Below, in pieces: positions 18,792 through 27,434 of a stretch of DNA of 64,000 nt. Positions within the stretch are counted from its first letter, which is position 1; each line of letters opens with the position of its first letter. The position numbers were made by a program, and so were the translations under genes. The stretch spans positions 1-64,000 of the forward strand of contig NZ_JAOWPS010000005.1 in the NCBI RefSeq assembly GCF_025753795.1, read 5' to 3'. The stretch comes from Mesorhizobium sp. YC-39 (GTDB taxonomy: Bacteria; Pseudomonadota; Alphaproteobacteria; Rhizobiales; Rhizobiaceae). Below the pieces are notes generated by a model that saw only the letters and a program-made list of their open reading frames with translations, had not been told where the DNA came from and made no database searches.

Positions 18792-19640
18792 ATGTCTGCT
18801 CTTGGCCATGCAGGACAGTTGCTTTCGGGCGCCGCCGCGCTTGCGCTGCTTGTTGGGCTGAACTCGCAAGCTAACGCCGCGGAGTCCGTCGATATCGAAC
18901 TGGTGCTGGCCGTCGATGTTTCGCTGTCCATGTCGCCGGACGAACTCGAGATCCAGCGTCACGGCTATGCGGCGGCGCTGACGCATGACGACGTGTTGCG
19001 GGCCATCGCCGATGGCGCCCATGGCAAGATCGCCGTCACCTATGTCGAATGGGCCGGAACGACCTGGCAGCATGTCATCGTGCCATGGACGGTCATCGCC
19101 AATCGCGCCGACGCCGAGCGGGTGGTCGAACAGCTTTCCGCCCGGCCGCCCAACAGCGCCCGGCGCACCTCGATTTCCGGCGTTCTGGAATTCTCCAGCG
19201 ACCTCTTCGCCGAAAGCGGCTTTCAAGGCATCAAACGGGTCATCGATGTTTCAGGCGACGGCCCCAACAATCAGGGTGCTCCGGTCAACATCATCCGCGA
19301 CGAACTGGTCAAGCAAGGCATCACCATCAATGGCCTGCCGCTGATGACCAGAAGCGGCTTCACCAGCGTCTACGACGTCAATGATCTCGACCGTTACTAC
19401 ACCGACTGTGTCATCGGTGGGCCTGGCGCCTTCATGATCCCGGTCAATGACTGGACGCAGTTTCCCGAAGCGATCCGCCGCAAGCTGGTGCTGGAGCTTG
19501 CCGGGCCTCATTCGCCGCAATGGGCGGCGAATGAGGCGGCGCATCCTCCGGTGGTGCTGGCGCAGGACAGACCAGTCACCGATTGCCAGATCGGCGAAAA
19601 AATGTGGCGCGACCGCAGCTGGATGTTCGACAGCCGTTAG
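18792..19640 (+). CDS. DUF1194 exported von Willebrand factor A-like protein
   Basis: 282 aa. A Sec signal peptide ends near ANAAES (about residue 30). The mature domain begins with a MIDAS-like motif, DVSLSMS, in the vWA beta-1 strand, and VIDVSGDGPNNQG further on. The family is periplasmic and uncharacterised. It ends 3 nt from the convergent regulator gene at 19644, leaving no room for a terminator. Confidence 0.85.
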   Translation: MSALGHAGQLLSGAAALALLVGLNSQANAAESVDIELVLAVDVSLSMSPDELEIQRHGYAAALTHDDVLRAIADGAHGKIAVTYVEWAGTTWQHVIVPWTVIANRADAERVVEQLSARPPNSARRTSISGVLEFSSDLFAESGFQGIKRVIDVSGDGPNNQGAPVNIIRDELVKQGITINGLPLMTRSGFTSVYDVNDLDRYYTDCVIGGPGAFMIPVNDWTQFPEAIRRKLVLELAGPHSPQWAANEAAHPPVVLAQDRPVTDCQIGEKMWRDRSWMFDSR

Positions 19641-19643
19641 CGC

Positions 19644-20645
19644 TCAAGCCGCCAGCAATTGCTTGCGGTCGACGCGCTCCTGCTGCGGCGAGCGTGCATA
19701 GAGCTCCCGGTAGCATTTGGAGAAATGCGAGGCCGAGACGAAGCCGCAGGCGACCGCCACCTCGACCACGGGCAACGACGACTGGATCAGCAGGTGCCTG
19801 GCCCGGTCGAGCCGGATCTCCAGATAGTAGCGGGCAGGGGATCTGCCCATCTCGGTGCGGAACAGACGCTCGATCTGGCGGCGCGACAGGTCGACATGAT
19901 CGGCGATCTCGATCAGCGACAGCGGTTCGGAAAGGTTCGCTTCCATCAATTCGATGATGGTCAGCACCTTGGAATTCTGCACGCCAAGGCGGGCGCGCAA
20001 CGGCAGGCGCTGACGGTCGGTCGGGCTGCGCACGCGATCGGTCAGTACCTGCTCGCACACACGGTTGACCAGGCTCTCATCGAAATCGTCGCCGATCAGC
20101 TTCAGCATCATGTCAAGTGCGGCGGTGCCGCCGGCGCAGGTGTAGACGTTCTGGTCGATCTCGAAGAGGTCGGCGAAGACATTGGCTTTTGGAAAGGCCT
20201 CGGAGAAACCGGGCAGGTTCTCCCAATGGATGGCGCAGCGCTTGTTGGACAAGAGGCCGGCGGCGGCCAGTATGTGCGCGCCGGTGCAGAGGCCGCCTAC
20301 GGCAACGCCGCGATTGTATTCCTCGCGCAGCCAGGCGAAGGCCGACTTGTTTTGATAGCGCTCGACATTGATGCCGCTGCAGACGATCGCCATAGACGGC
20401 CGGTCCGGTCCGGACATCTTCTTGCGCTCTTCCTCGAGCGAGGTGTTGACGGCGCATTCGACGCCGTTCGAGGCGCGCACCGGCTTGCCATCGATACTGG
20501 CGAGACGCCAGCGGTAGGCCTCGTAGCCGAGCATGCGGTTGGCCGAGCGCAACGGATCGAGCGCCGTCGCAAAGGCGATCATGGTGAAATCGGGGACCAG
20601 GAAGAATACAAACGATCGTCTGACCGGATGCTTTACGACGTTCAC
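19644..20645 (-). CDS. GlxA-family AraC transcription regulator, GbdR/CdhR-like
   Basis: 333 aa. Residues 10-185 form a DJ-1/PfpI class I glutamine amidotransferase-like sensor domain with an elbow Cys in GLCTGAHILAAAGLL. Residues 230-320 form the double AraC helix-turn-helix (LIEIADHVDLSRRQIERLFR ... VAVACGFVSASHFSKCYRE). Regulators of this architecture (GbdR, CdhR, SouR in Pseudomonas) sense glycine betaine/dimethylglycine, carnitine or sarcosine and activate their catabolic genes. The neighbouring FAD/GcvT dehydrogenase and the wider betaine theme suggest the same here. The ligand cannot be told from sequence alone. Confidence 0.85.
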   Translation of the reverse strand: MNVVKHPVRRSFVFFLVPDFTMIAFATALDPLRSANRMLGYEAYRWRLASIDGKPVRASNGVECAVNTSLEEERKKMSGPDRPSMAIVCSGINVERYQNKSAFAWLREEYNRGVAVGGLCTGAHILAAAGLLSNKRCAIHWENLPGFSEAFPKANVFADLFEIDQNVYTCAGGTAALDMMLKLIGDDFDESLVNRVCEQVLTDRVRSPTDRQRLPLRARLGVQNSKVLTIIELMEANLSEPLSLIEIADHVDLSRRQIERLFRTEMGRSPARYYLEIRLDRARHLLIQSSLPVVEVAVACGFVSASHFSKCYRELYARSPQQERVDRKQLLAA

Positions 20646-20850
20646 AGGGAATCCTCACGCTGCAAATGGCGCGAACAGGATGTCGCGATCAGCATAGCGA
20701 CATCAGGAAAAACCTTTCCTGTCAATTGGCTAGAGCGCAACGGGAGGACTTTATTTGCGACACGGGTCGCAAATGGGCAATCGCTATGCGGCGAACGAAC
20801 GACATGCGGCCGGATTGAGCAGATGTGCCGGATGTGGTGGGCGCATAATG

Positions 20851-20881
20851 AAAACGCCGCTCCGGCAAAACCGAAGCGGCG
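20851..20881 (-). terminator. Terminator of the 44-aa gene
   Basis: On the minus strand CGCCGCT ... AGCGGCG closes a 7-bp stem (20855-20861 with 20875-20881), extended by an inner CGG/CCG pair, and is followed by TTTT and CATTATG. It sits 43 nt past the stop at 20924. Confidence 0.75.
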
Positions 20882-20923
20882 CTATGATCAACTGCACGGC
20901 AGCGGCGCTTGCCGCTTGCCGGA

Positions 20924-21058
20924 TCAGGCGACGAAGCCGAGGCGCGCCGCATTCATGGCGCCGGTCTGGCCGGGCATGGTGTTGGCAAGGCGCTGGCGCT
21001 CGAGCGCGGTCGTCAGGTTCATTTCACGGCGGGGGAAGAGGCGGGCAAAAAGCTTCAT
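20924..21058 (-). CDS. Small protein, 44 aa, unknown
   Basis: A short gene starting MKLFARLFPRREMNLTTALE and ending in GFVA. It is supported by a GGAG Shine-Dalgarno 6-9 nt upstream of ATG (21056-21058), in-frame alphaproteobacterial codon use and a strong terminator downstream. The N-terminus is basic/amphipathic, similar in style to DUF1127 mini-proteins, though the diagnostic RAIRSLP/DIGW motif is absent. No function can be given. Confidence 0.65.
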   Translation of the reverse strand: MKLFARLFPRREMNLTTALERQRLANTMPGQTGAMNAARLGFVA

Positions 21059-21334
21059 GATCATCTCCATTCGGTTGCTCAGACGGGTCGCCTTCGCTTG
21101 ATGGAGTGGGGCAGCTCGTTTGCTGGCGCTGATATAGGCTTACGTGAGGGGAAACTAAATGACAAAAGCGAAGCACTTGATATGAAAAGCGACACGGAAT
21201 GCGACAAATTTGGGCAGCGTGCTCGAAATTTACGATTATTTACAAGGCATTATTTGAAAATACGGGCCGCTATGCAGCTTGCTCATACGCGCCATGCAAT
21301 GGCGACATGGCTCTAAAACTCGTTTGAATGCAAA

Positions 21335-21377
21335 TAAAATAAAAAGGCCTGCCGGGCGGGGTTGCGCGGCAGGCCTT
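21335..21377 (-). terminator. Terminator of the DUF1127 gene at 21397
   Basis: An 11-bp perfect stem AAGGCCTGCCG / CGGCAGGCCTT (21344-21354 with 21367-21377) is followed on the minus strand by TTTTTATTTTATTT. It lies 20 nt past the stop codon. Confidence 0.9.
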
Positions 21378-21396
21378 CAGCATTTTGTACACACGA

Positions 21397-21585
21397 TCAG
21401 TTCGCTCCACCAGCCCAGGAACCGACGCCGTGGCGCGTGCTGGTCTTGGCATCGGCGGCTTCGGGCCAGCCAATATCCTTCTGCAGTTCGATCGGCAGAG
21501 AGCGGATGGCGCGTTCGGTCTGATAGCGGGCGCGGGCGGCACTGAACTCGGTCGCAAGCCGACCGATGGATGACAGGATAGACAT
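21397..21585 (-). CDS. DUF1127 small protein
   Basis: 62 aa, starting MSILSSIGRLATEFSAARAR. The family motif appears as RAIRSLPIELQKDIGW (about 25-40). The start at 21585 is set by AGGAGAG 6 nt upstream. DUF1127 (YjiS-like) proteins are short, Arg-rich and abundant in rhizobia. Some modulate phosphate, carbon-nitrogen metabolism or RNA turnover, but no role is established for this one. A terminator follows immediately. Confidence 0.9.
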   Translation of the reverse strand: MSILSSIGRLATEFSAARARYQTERAIRSLPIELQKDIGWPEAADAKTSTRHGVGSWAGGAN

Positions 21586-21813
21586 TTTACTCTCCTTTGT
21601 TGGGCCGGGAATTTCCCGGCGCTGGGCGTAGGAAGCGTTACACTTGGTTTGTTTCAGCTTCATTTCATGTCGAATGCAGGTCCGTGTCATGGTCGTTTCA
21701 AGTCTGCTTCCGATACGCCTGCCTTCGATGGAGTTGACTATCCTCCCAAAGTGATGTTCAATCAAACGAAATGGAATGATGGTTTGCATCAGAAAAATTG
21801 AAGGTCGGTTCCC

Positions 21814-22713
21814 ATGAACGCCCCACTCAATCATCCGCTGCCACTGCTCGATCTCGATGTCCTGCGCACCTTCGTGGCGATCGCCGAGACCGGCAGCTTC
21901 ACCACCGCGGCCAATGCCGTCTTCCGCACGCCGTCGGCCGTCTCCATGCAGATCAAGAAGCTTGAGGACATCCTCGGCCGCTCGGTGTTCGCGCGCGACG
22001 CGCGTTCGGTGACGCTGACGACGGATGGCGAGATGCTGCTCGGCTATGCCCGGCGGCTGTTGTCGATTAACCGGGAGGTGGTATCGAAGTTCATCATTCC
22101 CGACATCGTCGGGGTCGTGCGGCTTGGTTCGCCGGACGATTATGGCGAGCGCGTCCTGCCGCATGTCCTGAAGCGTTTTGCGCAATCGCATCCCTCGATC
22201 GCCGTCGACGTCACCATCGACCAGAGCAGCAATCTGCGCCGGCGCATGGACGACCGGGCGCTCGACATCACGCTGCTCACCAATTCCTACAAGACCAGCG
22301 CGCTCGGCGCCGAAGTGTTGCTCACCGAGCCGATCGTCTGGGCCGGCGCCAAGGGTGGCTGCGCGCATCTGCGCGAGCCGCTGCCGGTCTCCTTGTGGGA
22401 AGAGGGTTGTGCCTGGCGGGCTGGCGCCCTCGAGGCGCTCGGCCGTGAGGGCCGCAACTACCGCATCGCCTATATGAGCGCACACACGGCCGGCCAGCGC
22501 GCCGCGATCATGTCCGACCTTGCGGTGGCGCCGCTGCCGAAATCGTTCCTCGGCAACGATATGGTCGAGCTTTGCCCTAAGGACGGCATGCCTGATATCG
22601 GCACCTACAACCTCGCCATGGTGGTGGCGCCGGACGCCAGCGCGCCGGTCAAGGCGGTCGCCGACCATATCCGCGCGACCTTCGAAGTGTTCAGGGAAAC
22701 TGGAAAATTCTGA
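21814..22713 (+). CDS. LysR-family transcriptional regulator
   Basis: 299 aa, normal length. The N-terminal winged HTH reads DLDVLRTFVAIAETGSFTTA ... AVSMQIKKLEDILGRSVFAR (about 13-65). Residues 90-299 form the periplasmic-binding-like effector domain. It is divergent from the DUF1127 gene (228-bp gap). It ends 30 nt before the convergent hydrolase gene, so the hydrolase is not obviously its divergent target. Confidence 0.92.
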   Translation: MNAPLNHPLPLLDLDVLRTFVAIAETGSFTTAANAVFRTPSAVSMQIKKLEDILGRSVFARDARSVTLTTDGEMLLGYARRLLSINREVVSKFIIPDIVGVVRLGSPDDYGERVLPHVLKRFAQSHPSIAVDVTIDQSSNLRRRMDDRALDITLLTNSYKTSALGAEVLLTEPIVWAGAKGGCAHLREPLPVSLWEEGCAWRAGALEALGREGRNYRIAYMSAHTAGQRAAIMSDLAVAPLPKSFLGNDMVELCPKDGMPDIGTYNLAMVVAPDASAPVKAVADHIRATFEVFRETGKF

Positions 22714-22743
22714 TCTGACCCGAGCACAACCGGGTCGCGGGCG

Positions 22744-23688
22744 TTACGTCGCGATCTGGCCCTGCAGCCACCAGCCGGCTTCGGCGCGACGTGTTTGGGG
22801 TTCGCCGGCCAAGAAGGTCACGATGCTGTCTCGTGCTCGCCGCGCCTCGGGCATGTCGACCAGCGGCCAGACGTGGAACATGCCCTCCTCGTAGACGACC
22901 TCGATCTCGACCCCAGCGGCACGCGCCTTTTGCGCGAAGATCAGATTGTCGGGGCTGAGCAGATCGTGCGAGCCGGTCAGAAGCAGCGTTTTCGGCAGCA
23001 CCGAGAGGTCGCCGTAGAGCGGGCTGATGTGCCAGTCGCTGCGATCGATGCCGGCGCTGTAAAGCCGGACCGCCTCCATTCCGCCCGAAATGCCCAGCCA
23101 GGGATCGTTGCGTTCCGCCTCGAACACTTCGGGATTGGCGAGCGACATATCGAGGCCGGGCGAAATCAGCACATGGCGCGAGGGCAGGGGCAGGGCGTCT
23201 TCCGCCGCCATCATGGTCAGCACCACGGCCATGTTGCCGCCGGCGGAGTCGCCCATGAAGATGATATCCTCGGCTTCCGCCTCCTCGAGCATCTGCCGGT
23301 AAACCTCGCCAACCATCCCGAACATGGCGTGGAAATCGTGTTCGGGGGCGATGGGATAGATGGGCACGGTGATGCCGAAGCCCAACCGGTTGGCCATTTC
23401 GGCGATCAGCCCCCAATGATAGGACGTGATCTGGAAGACATAGGCGCCGCCATGCAGGTAAAGGATCCGCTTCCGCTCACCTGCTTTGGGTGCGATGTCA
23501 TAGACGGGGAAACCGCCGACGCTGCGCGTCGTGATGTCGAAGCGCTGATGCAGCGAAGCAGGCGGCCGGTGGTCCTCGGTCTTGCGGGCATAAGCGATCC
23601 AGCGCTGCAGGTTTTCCGGACTGGAAAATGCCTGCTTGCGGCTATGCCTGAGCACGAAGGACACGACGTGGCTTTTCAAACTGGGCAT
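22744..23688 (-). CDS. Alpha/beta hydrolase of the hormone-sensitive lipase group
   Basis: 314 aa. The start was set at MPSLKSHVVS (23688), since the upstream in-frame extension is low-quality Arg/Pro/Ser sequence. HGGAYVF is the oxyanion-hole motif. GDSAGGN carries the nucleophile Ser. The Asp is probably in GSHDLLSPDN and the His in GMFHVWPL. The family hydrolyses short-chain esters or lactones. No signal peptide is seen, so it is probably cytoplasmic. The natural substrate is unknown. Confidence 0.88.
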   Translation of the reverse strand: MPSLKSHVVSFVLRHSRKQAFSSPENLQRWIAYARKTEDHRPPASLHQRFDITTRSVGGFPVYDIAPKAGERKRILYLHGGAYVFQITSYHWGLIAEMANRLGFGITVPIYPIAPEHDFHAMFGMVGEVYRQMLEEAEAEDIIFMGDSAGGNMAVVLTMMAAEDALPLPSRHVLISPGLDMSLANPEVFEAERNDPWLGISGGMEAVRLYSAGIDRSDWHISPLYGDLSVLPKTLLLTGSHDLLSPDNLIFAQKARAAGVEIEVVYEEGMFHVWPLVDMPEARRARDSIVTFLAGEPQTRRAEAGWWLQGQIAT

Positions 23689-23866
23689 GCGGACACACGG
23701 ACTTCGGCTGAGCCGACTAAGAGAACCCCCGTTATCCGAAGATCGTATCTTCGTCCAAAATGTCAAGATTTGCGCGGCGTCAACACGATGTGATCTGGGT
23801 GGTAGCTTGGGTCCACCAGGTTCAGCGTCGGGGCAGCAGCGCGGCGCGCAGCTTGGTGTCGGCTGC

Positions 23867-23893
23867 CGCCGGAGCCGCATGACGGCTCCGGCG
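23867..23893. other. Strong GC-rich hairpin without T-tract
   Basis: An 11-bp perfect stem CGCCGGAGCCG / CGGCTCCGGCG around a 5-nt loop. It lies 36 bp past the stop of the DUF1127 gene at 23929 and could end or stabilise its transcript. No U-run follows on either strand. Confidence 0.5.
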
Positions 23894-23928
23894 CTTGCCG
23901 AGCAGTTTGCATTTGTCGGCGAAGGTCA

Positions 23929-24114
23929 TCAGCGCGCCGAACCCAGCAGCAGGGCCGACAGCTTGGCCTGCGGGTCATCGCGCTGCGACACGGGCCAGCC
24001 GATATCCTTCTGGATTTCGGACGGCAAGCTGTTGAGCGCGCGGATCGACTTGCTTCTGCTGTGTGCATGCTTGATGGCCGCGCCATAGCGGCCGAGCGTT
24101 CCAAACATCGACAT
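23929..24114 (-). CDS. DUF1127 small protein (second copy)
   Basis: 61 aa. The family motif is SIRALNSLPSEIQKDIGW. Two ATGs lie close together. The one at 24120 would sit directly on the AGGGAG ribosome-binding site, so the ATG at 24114 (MSMFGTLGR) with 6-nt spacing is preferred. It resembles the gene at 21397 in the C-terminal half only. It lies downstream of the RamA-like gene across two adjacent palindromes. Confidence 0.85.
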   Translation of the reverse strand: MSMFGTLGRYGAAIKHAHSRSKSIRALNSLPSEIQKDIGWPVSQRDDPQAKLSALLLGSAR

Positions 24115-24224
24115 CTTCATCTCCCTCGACGAATGCGGCAGGAAGTCATTCCCTGCCTGCCATTCGACTGCGGTTAAATGCGCCACGCATGTATCTGAGG
24201 GATTTCACGAAAACAGCGCCTTCG

Positions 24225-24264
24225 TTTCCAGATCGGCCGATCTGGAAACATTTGCATGCAAATG
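24225..24264. promoter_or_regulatory. Two abutting perfect palindromes
   Basis: A perfect 24-bp palindrome (half-site TTTCCAGATCGG, 24225-24248) is followed with no gap by a perfect 16-bp palindrome CATTTGCATGCAAATG (24249-24264). They lie between the end of the RamA-like gene (24301) and the start of the DUF1127 gene (24114). No U-run follows the stems, so operators for the DUF1127 promoter or an mRNA 3'-end stabiliser are both possible. Confidence 0.6.
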
Positions 24265-24300
24265 AAATTGGGGTGAAGGGCCGCTTTCGCCGGCGGGATA

Positions 24301-26370
24301 CTACTCCCGGCTGCGCCGGGCAGCGTGGCCTTCGCGCGAACGGCGTCGCGGGGCGGCATCGCCGGCAACACCGTCTTCGCTGACGGTTTTCCTCGGCGGC
24401 AGTTTCACCGCCGCCGACAGTTTCGGGAACGGGTCGACCTTGTTCGGCAGCGCCATGGCGTAGACGAAATGCTCCTGGAATTTCGGCTCCAGCGCGGTCT
24501 CGATCTTCTCGATGCGGCTGACGGTTTCCTCGATCTCGCGGCGGTAGCCGCGGTTCAAGAGCGCCATGCGCGCGCCGGCGCCGGCGGCGTTGCCGACGGC
24601 GGAGACCTTGTCGAGGTCGCAATCGGGAATCAGGCCCAGCACCATGGCGTATTTCGGATCGATGAAGGAGCCGAAGGCGCCGGCGAAGTGGATGCGGTCG
24701 ACGTGCTCGGTGTGCTGCTTTTCCATGAGTAGCTTGGTGCCGGCGTAAAGTGCGGCCTTGGCAAGCTGGATGGCGCGTATGTCGGTCTGGGTGATGGTGA
24801 TCTTCGGCTCGCCTTCCTTCAGCACATAGGAGAAGGTGCGGCCATTGGCGACAACGCGCGGCGAGCGCGCCGAAAGCCCGCCGTCGATGACGCCATCCTC
24901 GGAGATGATGCCGGCGAGATACATCTCGGCGACCACCTCGATGATGCCGGAGCCGCAGATGCCGGTGACGCCGGTCGCCTGCACGCTGTCGAGGAAGCCG
25001 GGTTCGTCGGACCACAGCTCCGAGCCGATGACGCGGTATTTCGGCTCCAGCGTATCGGGATCGATGCGCACGCGCTCGATGGCGCCGGGCGCGGCGCGTT
25101 GGCCGCCGGAGATTTCAGCGCCCTCGAAGGCCGGACCGGTCGGCGAGGAGGCCGCTACGACCCGCTGGCGATTGCCAAGCACGATCTCGGCATTGGTGCC
25201 GACATCGACAATCAGCATCATCTCGTCCTGGCGGTGCGGGCCTTCAGACAGCGTCACCGCTGCCGCATCGGCGCCGACATGGCCGGCGATGCAGGGCAGC
25301 ATGTAGAGCCTGGCGCCCTGGTTGAGCTTCAGGCCGATATCCAACGCCTTGATGTGCACGGCGCCCGAGACGGCGAGCGCGAAGGGCGCGCCGCCGAGCT
25401 CGGTCGGATCGATGCCGAGGAACAGATGGTGCATGATCGGATTGCCAACAAAGACGGAATCCAGAATGTCGTTGCGCTGGACATTGCCTTCCGCGCACAC
25501 CTTGTCGACAAGGCCGGAGATCGCCTCGCGCACCGCGACCGTCATGCCTTCGCGGCCATCCGGGTTCATCATCACATAGGAAACGCGGCTCATCAGATCC
25601 TCGCCGAAGCGGATCTGCGGGTTGGACGTGCCCGACGAAGCGGCGACGCGGCCCGACAGCAGCGACACCAGATGCATCGCGATGGTGGTCGAGCCGATAT
25701 CGCAGGCAAGACCGTAAGCCTCGTTCTTGAGGCCGGGCCACAAAGAGATGACCCGCGCGGTCTCGCTTTCGGCATCCTTGTGGATCGCGGCGGTCGCTGT
25801 CCAGTTGCCCTTGCGCAAGATGCCTTGCACCTGCGGCAGGAGATGGAAATCAAAATCGAGGCTCTTGAGGCCCCAGTCCTTCATCAGCGCGATCTTCAGG
25901 CGATCGAGATCGCCTGAAGGATTGTGCATGTCGGGCTCTTCGATCTCGACATAGCACATGTGTATTGCCGAATCGCGGGCGATGACCCTAGTGTCGGCGT
26001 CCTTGCGGATGGTCTGCGCGTTGATGACGGTGTCCTGCGGCACGTCGATAACGAGGTCGCCAAGGATCTGCGCCGAGCAGGACAGGCGCCGCCGTTCGGG
26101 CAGGCCGCGCACGCGTTCGTAGCGCTCTTCCTTGGCGCCCTTGGGCGAGATGTGGTCGTTGGAAGAGACGATCTTGTGCTTGGCGAAATTGCCTTCCTGC
26201 ACCTCGATCTGGCAGCGCCCGCAAGTGGCGCGTCCGCCGCACACGCTCTCGACATAGACGCCGAGCTGGCGCGCGGCATCGAGCACCGGCGTGCCGACCG
26301 GAAACCGCCCGCGCTTGCCCGACGGCATGAACAGCACGAGCGGATCGGTGATGTTGGCGGGCGAGTTCAC
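24301..26370 (-). CDS. Corrinoid-protein reductive activator, RamA-like (2Fe-2S + ASKHA/DUF4445)
   Basis: 689 aa from a GTG at 26370, 10 nt after the stop of the upstream gene; an ATG at 26430 would overlap that gene by 50 nt and is less likely. Residues about 10-100 are a plant-type 2Fe-2S ferredoxin (Cys44, Cys50, Cys53, Cys98). The rest is an ASKHA ATPase of the DUF4445 type: ACDIGSTTIAMHL, LIVDVGTNAEIVLGN, GICGSGIIEVVAEM and FAGAFGSFIDP. Such proteins use ATP to drive low-potential electron transfer that returns inactive Co(II) corrinoid to Co(I). The methanogen RamA has 4Fe-4S clusters at the C-terminus, so this is the bacterial variant. The last 20 residues are Arg-rich. It is downstream of, and probably co-transcribed with, the pterin methyltransferase gene. 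Confidence 0.85.
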   Translation of the reverse strand: MNSPANITDPLVLFMPSGKRGRFPVGTPVLDAARQLGVYVESVCGGRATCGRCQIEVQEGNFAKHKIVSSNDHISPKGAKEERYERVRGLPERRRLSCSAQILGDLVIDVPQDTVINAQTIRKDADTRVIARDSAIHMCYVEIEEPDMHNPSGDLDRLKIALMKDWGLKSLDFDFHLLPQVQGILRKGNWTATAAIHKDAESETARVISLWPGLKNEAYGLACDIGSTTIAMHLVSLLSGRVAASSGTSNPQIRFGEDLMSRVSYVMMNPDGREGMTVAVREAISGLVDKVCAEGNVQRNDILDSVFVGNPIMHHLFLGIDPTELGGAPFALAVSGAVHIKALDIGLKLNQGARLYMLPCIAGHVGADAAAVTLSEGPHRQDEMMLIVDVGTNAEIVLGNRQRVVAASSPTGPAFEGAEISGGQRAAPGAIERVRIDPDTLEPKYRVIGSELWSDEPGFLDSVQATGVTGICGSGIIEVVAEMYLAGIISEDGVIDGGLSARSPRVVANGRTFSYVLKEGEPKITITQTDIRAIQLAKAALYAGTKLLMEKQHTEHVDRIHFAGAFGSFIDPKYAMVLGLIPDCDLDKVSAVGNAAGAGARMALLNRGYRREIEETVSRIEKIETALEPKFQEHFVYAMALPNKVDPFPKLSAAVKLPPRKTVSEDGVAGDAAPRRRSREGHAARRSRE

Positions 26371-26380
26371 GATTGCGCGC

Positions 26381-27355
26381 TTATCCCCTGGCCATGCGGG
26401 CTTCACGACCGCCGCGCCGGCGGCCGCCATTGCCGCCGCCTTCGCCCGGCGCGTTGACCGCCGTTGGCGCCGCGATCGCCTGGCCGCCTTCGGCCGGCTT
26501 GTAGTCCTTGTAGGTCCTGATCCAGTTGGTGCAGTTCTCGTCGGTGCCGTTCAGCACATTGGCGCCGCGCACCGCTTCCATTTCCTGCGGCCGCACCGGG
26601 TTCATGATCGCCGAGGTCATGCCGGCGCCGATCACCATCGGGATGAAGGCGGCGTTGATGCCGTGGCGGTGCGGCAGGCCAAACGAGATGTTGGAGAGGC
26701 CGCAGGTGGTGTTGACCTTGAGCTCCTCGCGCAGGCGGCGCAGCAGCGCGAACACCTGGCGGCCGGCATCGCCCAGCGCACCGATCGGCATGACCAGCGG
26801 GTCGACGACCACGTCATGCGCCGGAATGCCAAAATCGGCACAGCGCTCGACGATCTTCTTGGCGACGGCGAAGCGCACGTCCGGGTCCATCGAAATGCCG
26901 GTCTCGTCGTTGGAGATGGCGACGACCGGAACGTTGTACTTCTTGACCAGCGGCAGGATGGCTTCGAGCTTTTCTTCCTCGCCGGTGACGGAGTTAACCA
27001 GCGGGCGACCCTTGGCGACTTTCAGCGCCGCCTCGATCGCGGCAGTCACCGAACTGTCGATCGACAGCGGCAGGTCGACCAGACCCTGTACGATCTCCAG
27101 CGTCTGCACCAGCAGCGCCGGTTCGGTTGCGTTGGGATCGACGGCGGTGACACCGGCATTGACGTCGAGCATGGTCGCGCCGCAGGCGGCCTGCTCCAGC
27201 GCGTCCCTGATGACGGTCTCGAAATTGCCCGCCACCATTTCGGCGGCGAGCTTCTTGCGACCGGTCGGGTTGATGCGCTCGCCGATCACGCAGAACGGCT
27301 GGTCGAAGCCGATGATGATTTCTCGTGTCGCCGAGGCGACGATCGTCCGGGTCAT
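26381..27355 (-). CDS. Methyltetrahydrofolate:corrinoid methyltransferase (pterin-binding domain, MtgA-like)
   Basis: 324 aa. The start at 27355 has GGAGAG 5 nt upstream. The sequence is a TIM-barrel pterin-binding protein: FCVIGERINPTGRKKLA (about 21-37), ATMLDVNAGV, PLSIDSS, PLVNSVTGE, VVAISNDETG, and NTTCGLSNISFGLPHR near residue 230. These match AcsE/MtgA/MtqA-type enzymes that move a methyl between corrinoid protein and THF. The catalytic domain ends near residue 275. A Gly/Arg-rich tail (GGGNGGRRRGGREARMARG) follows. It carries a palindromic operator 17 nt in front of the start and is followed by the RamA-like gene. Confidence 0.9.
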   Translation of the reverse strand: MTRTIVASATREIIIGFDQPFCVIGERINPTGRKKLAAEMVAGNFETVIRDALEQAACGATMLDVNAGVTAVDPNATEPALLVQTLEIVQGLVDLPLSIDSSVTAAIEAALKVAKGRPLVNSVTGEEEKLEAILPLVKKYNVPVVAISNDETGISMDPDVRFAVAKKIVERCADFGIPAHDVVVDPLVMPIGALGDAGRQVFALLRRLREELKVNTTCGLSNISFGLPHRHGINAAFIPMVIGAGMTSAIMNPVRPQEMEAVRGANVLNGTDENCTNWIRTYKDYKPAEGGQAIAAPTAVNAPGEGGGNGGRRRGGREARMARG

Positions 27356-27371
27356 GAAATCTCTCCGTCGT

Positions 27372-27393
27372 GATATAAAGAGTTCTTTATATC
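27372..27393 (-). promoter_or_regulatory. Palindromic operator upstream of the methyl-THF:corrinoid methyltransferase gene
   Basis: Two perfect 10-bp arms, GATATAAAGA and TCTTTATATC, with a 2-bp centre. The same core (ATATAAAGA/TCTTTATAT) lies at 46221-46240 in front of bmt. It sits 17-38 nt upstream of the start codon in a GC-poor gap, as expected for a repressor site over a promoter. Confidence 0.75.
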
Positions 27394-27434
27394 GTTTCTG
27401 ATTTCGATCAAGCGAATGGTCACGGTTGGCATCA

